DNA from: Melioribacteraceae bacterium
GTDB lineage: Bacteria; Bacteroidota; Ignavibacteria; Ignavibacteriales; Melioribacteraceae
Assembly (NCBI GenBank): GCA_027858595.1
Contig: JAQICK010000162.1
Location: forward strand, 1 to 5,133
DNA: 5,133 nt
Reading direction: 5' to 3'
Part shown: one piece after another, positions 5,108 to 5,133 of the stretch
Layout of the letters: every line of letters starts with the position of its first letter
Numbering within the stretch: the stretch's first letter is position 1
Translations under genes and position numbers: made by a program
Notes under the pieces: model-generated
The model's input: the letters and a program-made list of their open reading frames with translations, nothing else
What the model was told of the DNA's origin: nothing
Databases searched by the model: none

Positions 5108-5133
5108 AAGCGAAGCAATGTTTTGCTCCGCTT
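5108..5133 (-). terminator. Hairpin at the right edge, possible terminator or leader structure
   Basis: On the minus strand AAGCGGAGCAA (5133-5123), loop AACA, then TTGCTTCGCTT (5118-5108) form an 11-pair stem with one G-U; on the plus strand that pair is an A-C mismatch. The better pairing on the minus strand suggests the structure works in leftward RNA. It is followed by TCTAAAATT, a poor T tract, and lies 14 bases before the GGAG of the CxxC-protein gene. It could end an upstream gene or be part of the leader of this one. It touches the window edge, so the stem may be longer. Confidence 0.4.

Noticed and set aside
5083..5118. Twelve-residue N-terminal extension of the CxxC protein (start at 5118)
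   Set aside because: The upstream ATG lies within the arm of a hairpin and lacks a ribosome binding site, while the ATG at 5082 has GGAG eight bases upstream.
1..5133. CRISPR array, insertion sequence or defence system
   Set aside because: No regularly spaced short direct repeats, transposase-like frames, terminal inverted repeats or known defence domains are visible. The only repeats are coding modules of the large protein.

Overview
The window is AT-rich and reads like a stretch of chromosome from a Bacteroidota/Ignavibacteriota-type bacterium. The best clue is the C-terminus of the large protein. It carries an NYPNPFNPST block and ends in KKMILLK, the form of type IX secretion (T9SS) sorting domain that is very common in Ignavibacteria and relatives. 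A second clue is the promoter style: the tRNA promoter has a perfect Bacteroidetes-type TAnnTTTG box. The phylum is an inference from these signatures; the species cannot be told.

Layout, left to right. Positions 1-261 hold no convincing gene, only a weak leftward promoter candidate for a gene beyond the left edge. A strong hairpin terminator at 262-298 follows. Just right of it, on the minus strand, is a 29-residue hydrophobic small ORF (313-402) with a good ribosome binding site and a lipobox-like LVAC. Next comes the dominant feature, a 1311-residue minus-strand gene (460-4395). It encodes a signal peptide, four Calx-beta-like modules, about seven fibronectin-III-like modules and the T9SS sorting domain. 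Its leftward promoter lies at about 4469-4499, with a 13-bp inverted repeat at the predicted transcript start.

A divergent plus-strand unit follows: promoter (4545-4575), tRNA-Arg(ACG) (4598-4671) and terminator (4676-4709). At the right end, minus strand, is a 67-residue protein with two CxxC pairs (4879-5082), preceded by a hairpin cut by the window edge.

The large gene and the small ORF are probably one transcript ending at the 262-298 terminator. A hairpin folded over the large gene's stop codon separates them. The large protein is most likely an exported, calcium-dependent surface or adhesin-like protein. The tRNA and the CxxC protein look functionally unrelated to it. Most of the window is ordinary for such a genome. 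The least explained items are the 29-residue peptide, the two AT-rich hairpins bracketing the large gene's message, and the almost base-free acidic Calx-beta block.
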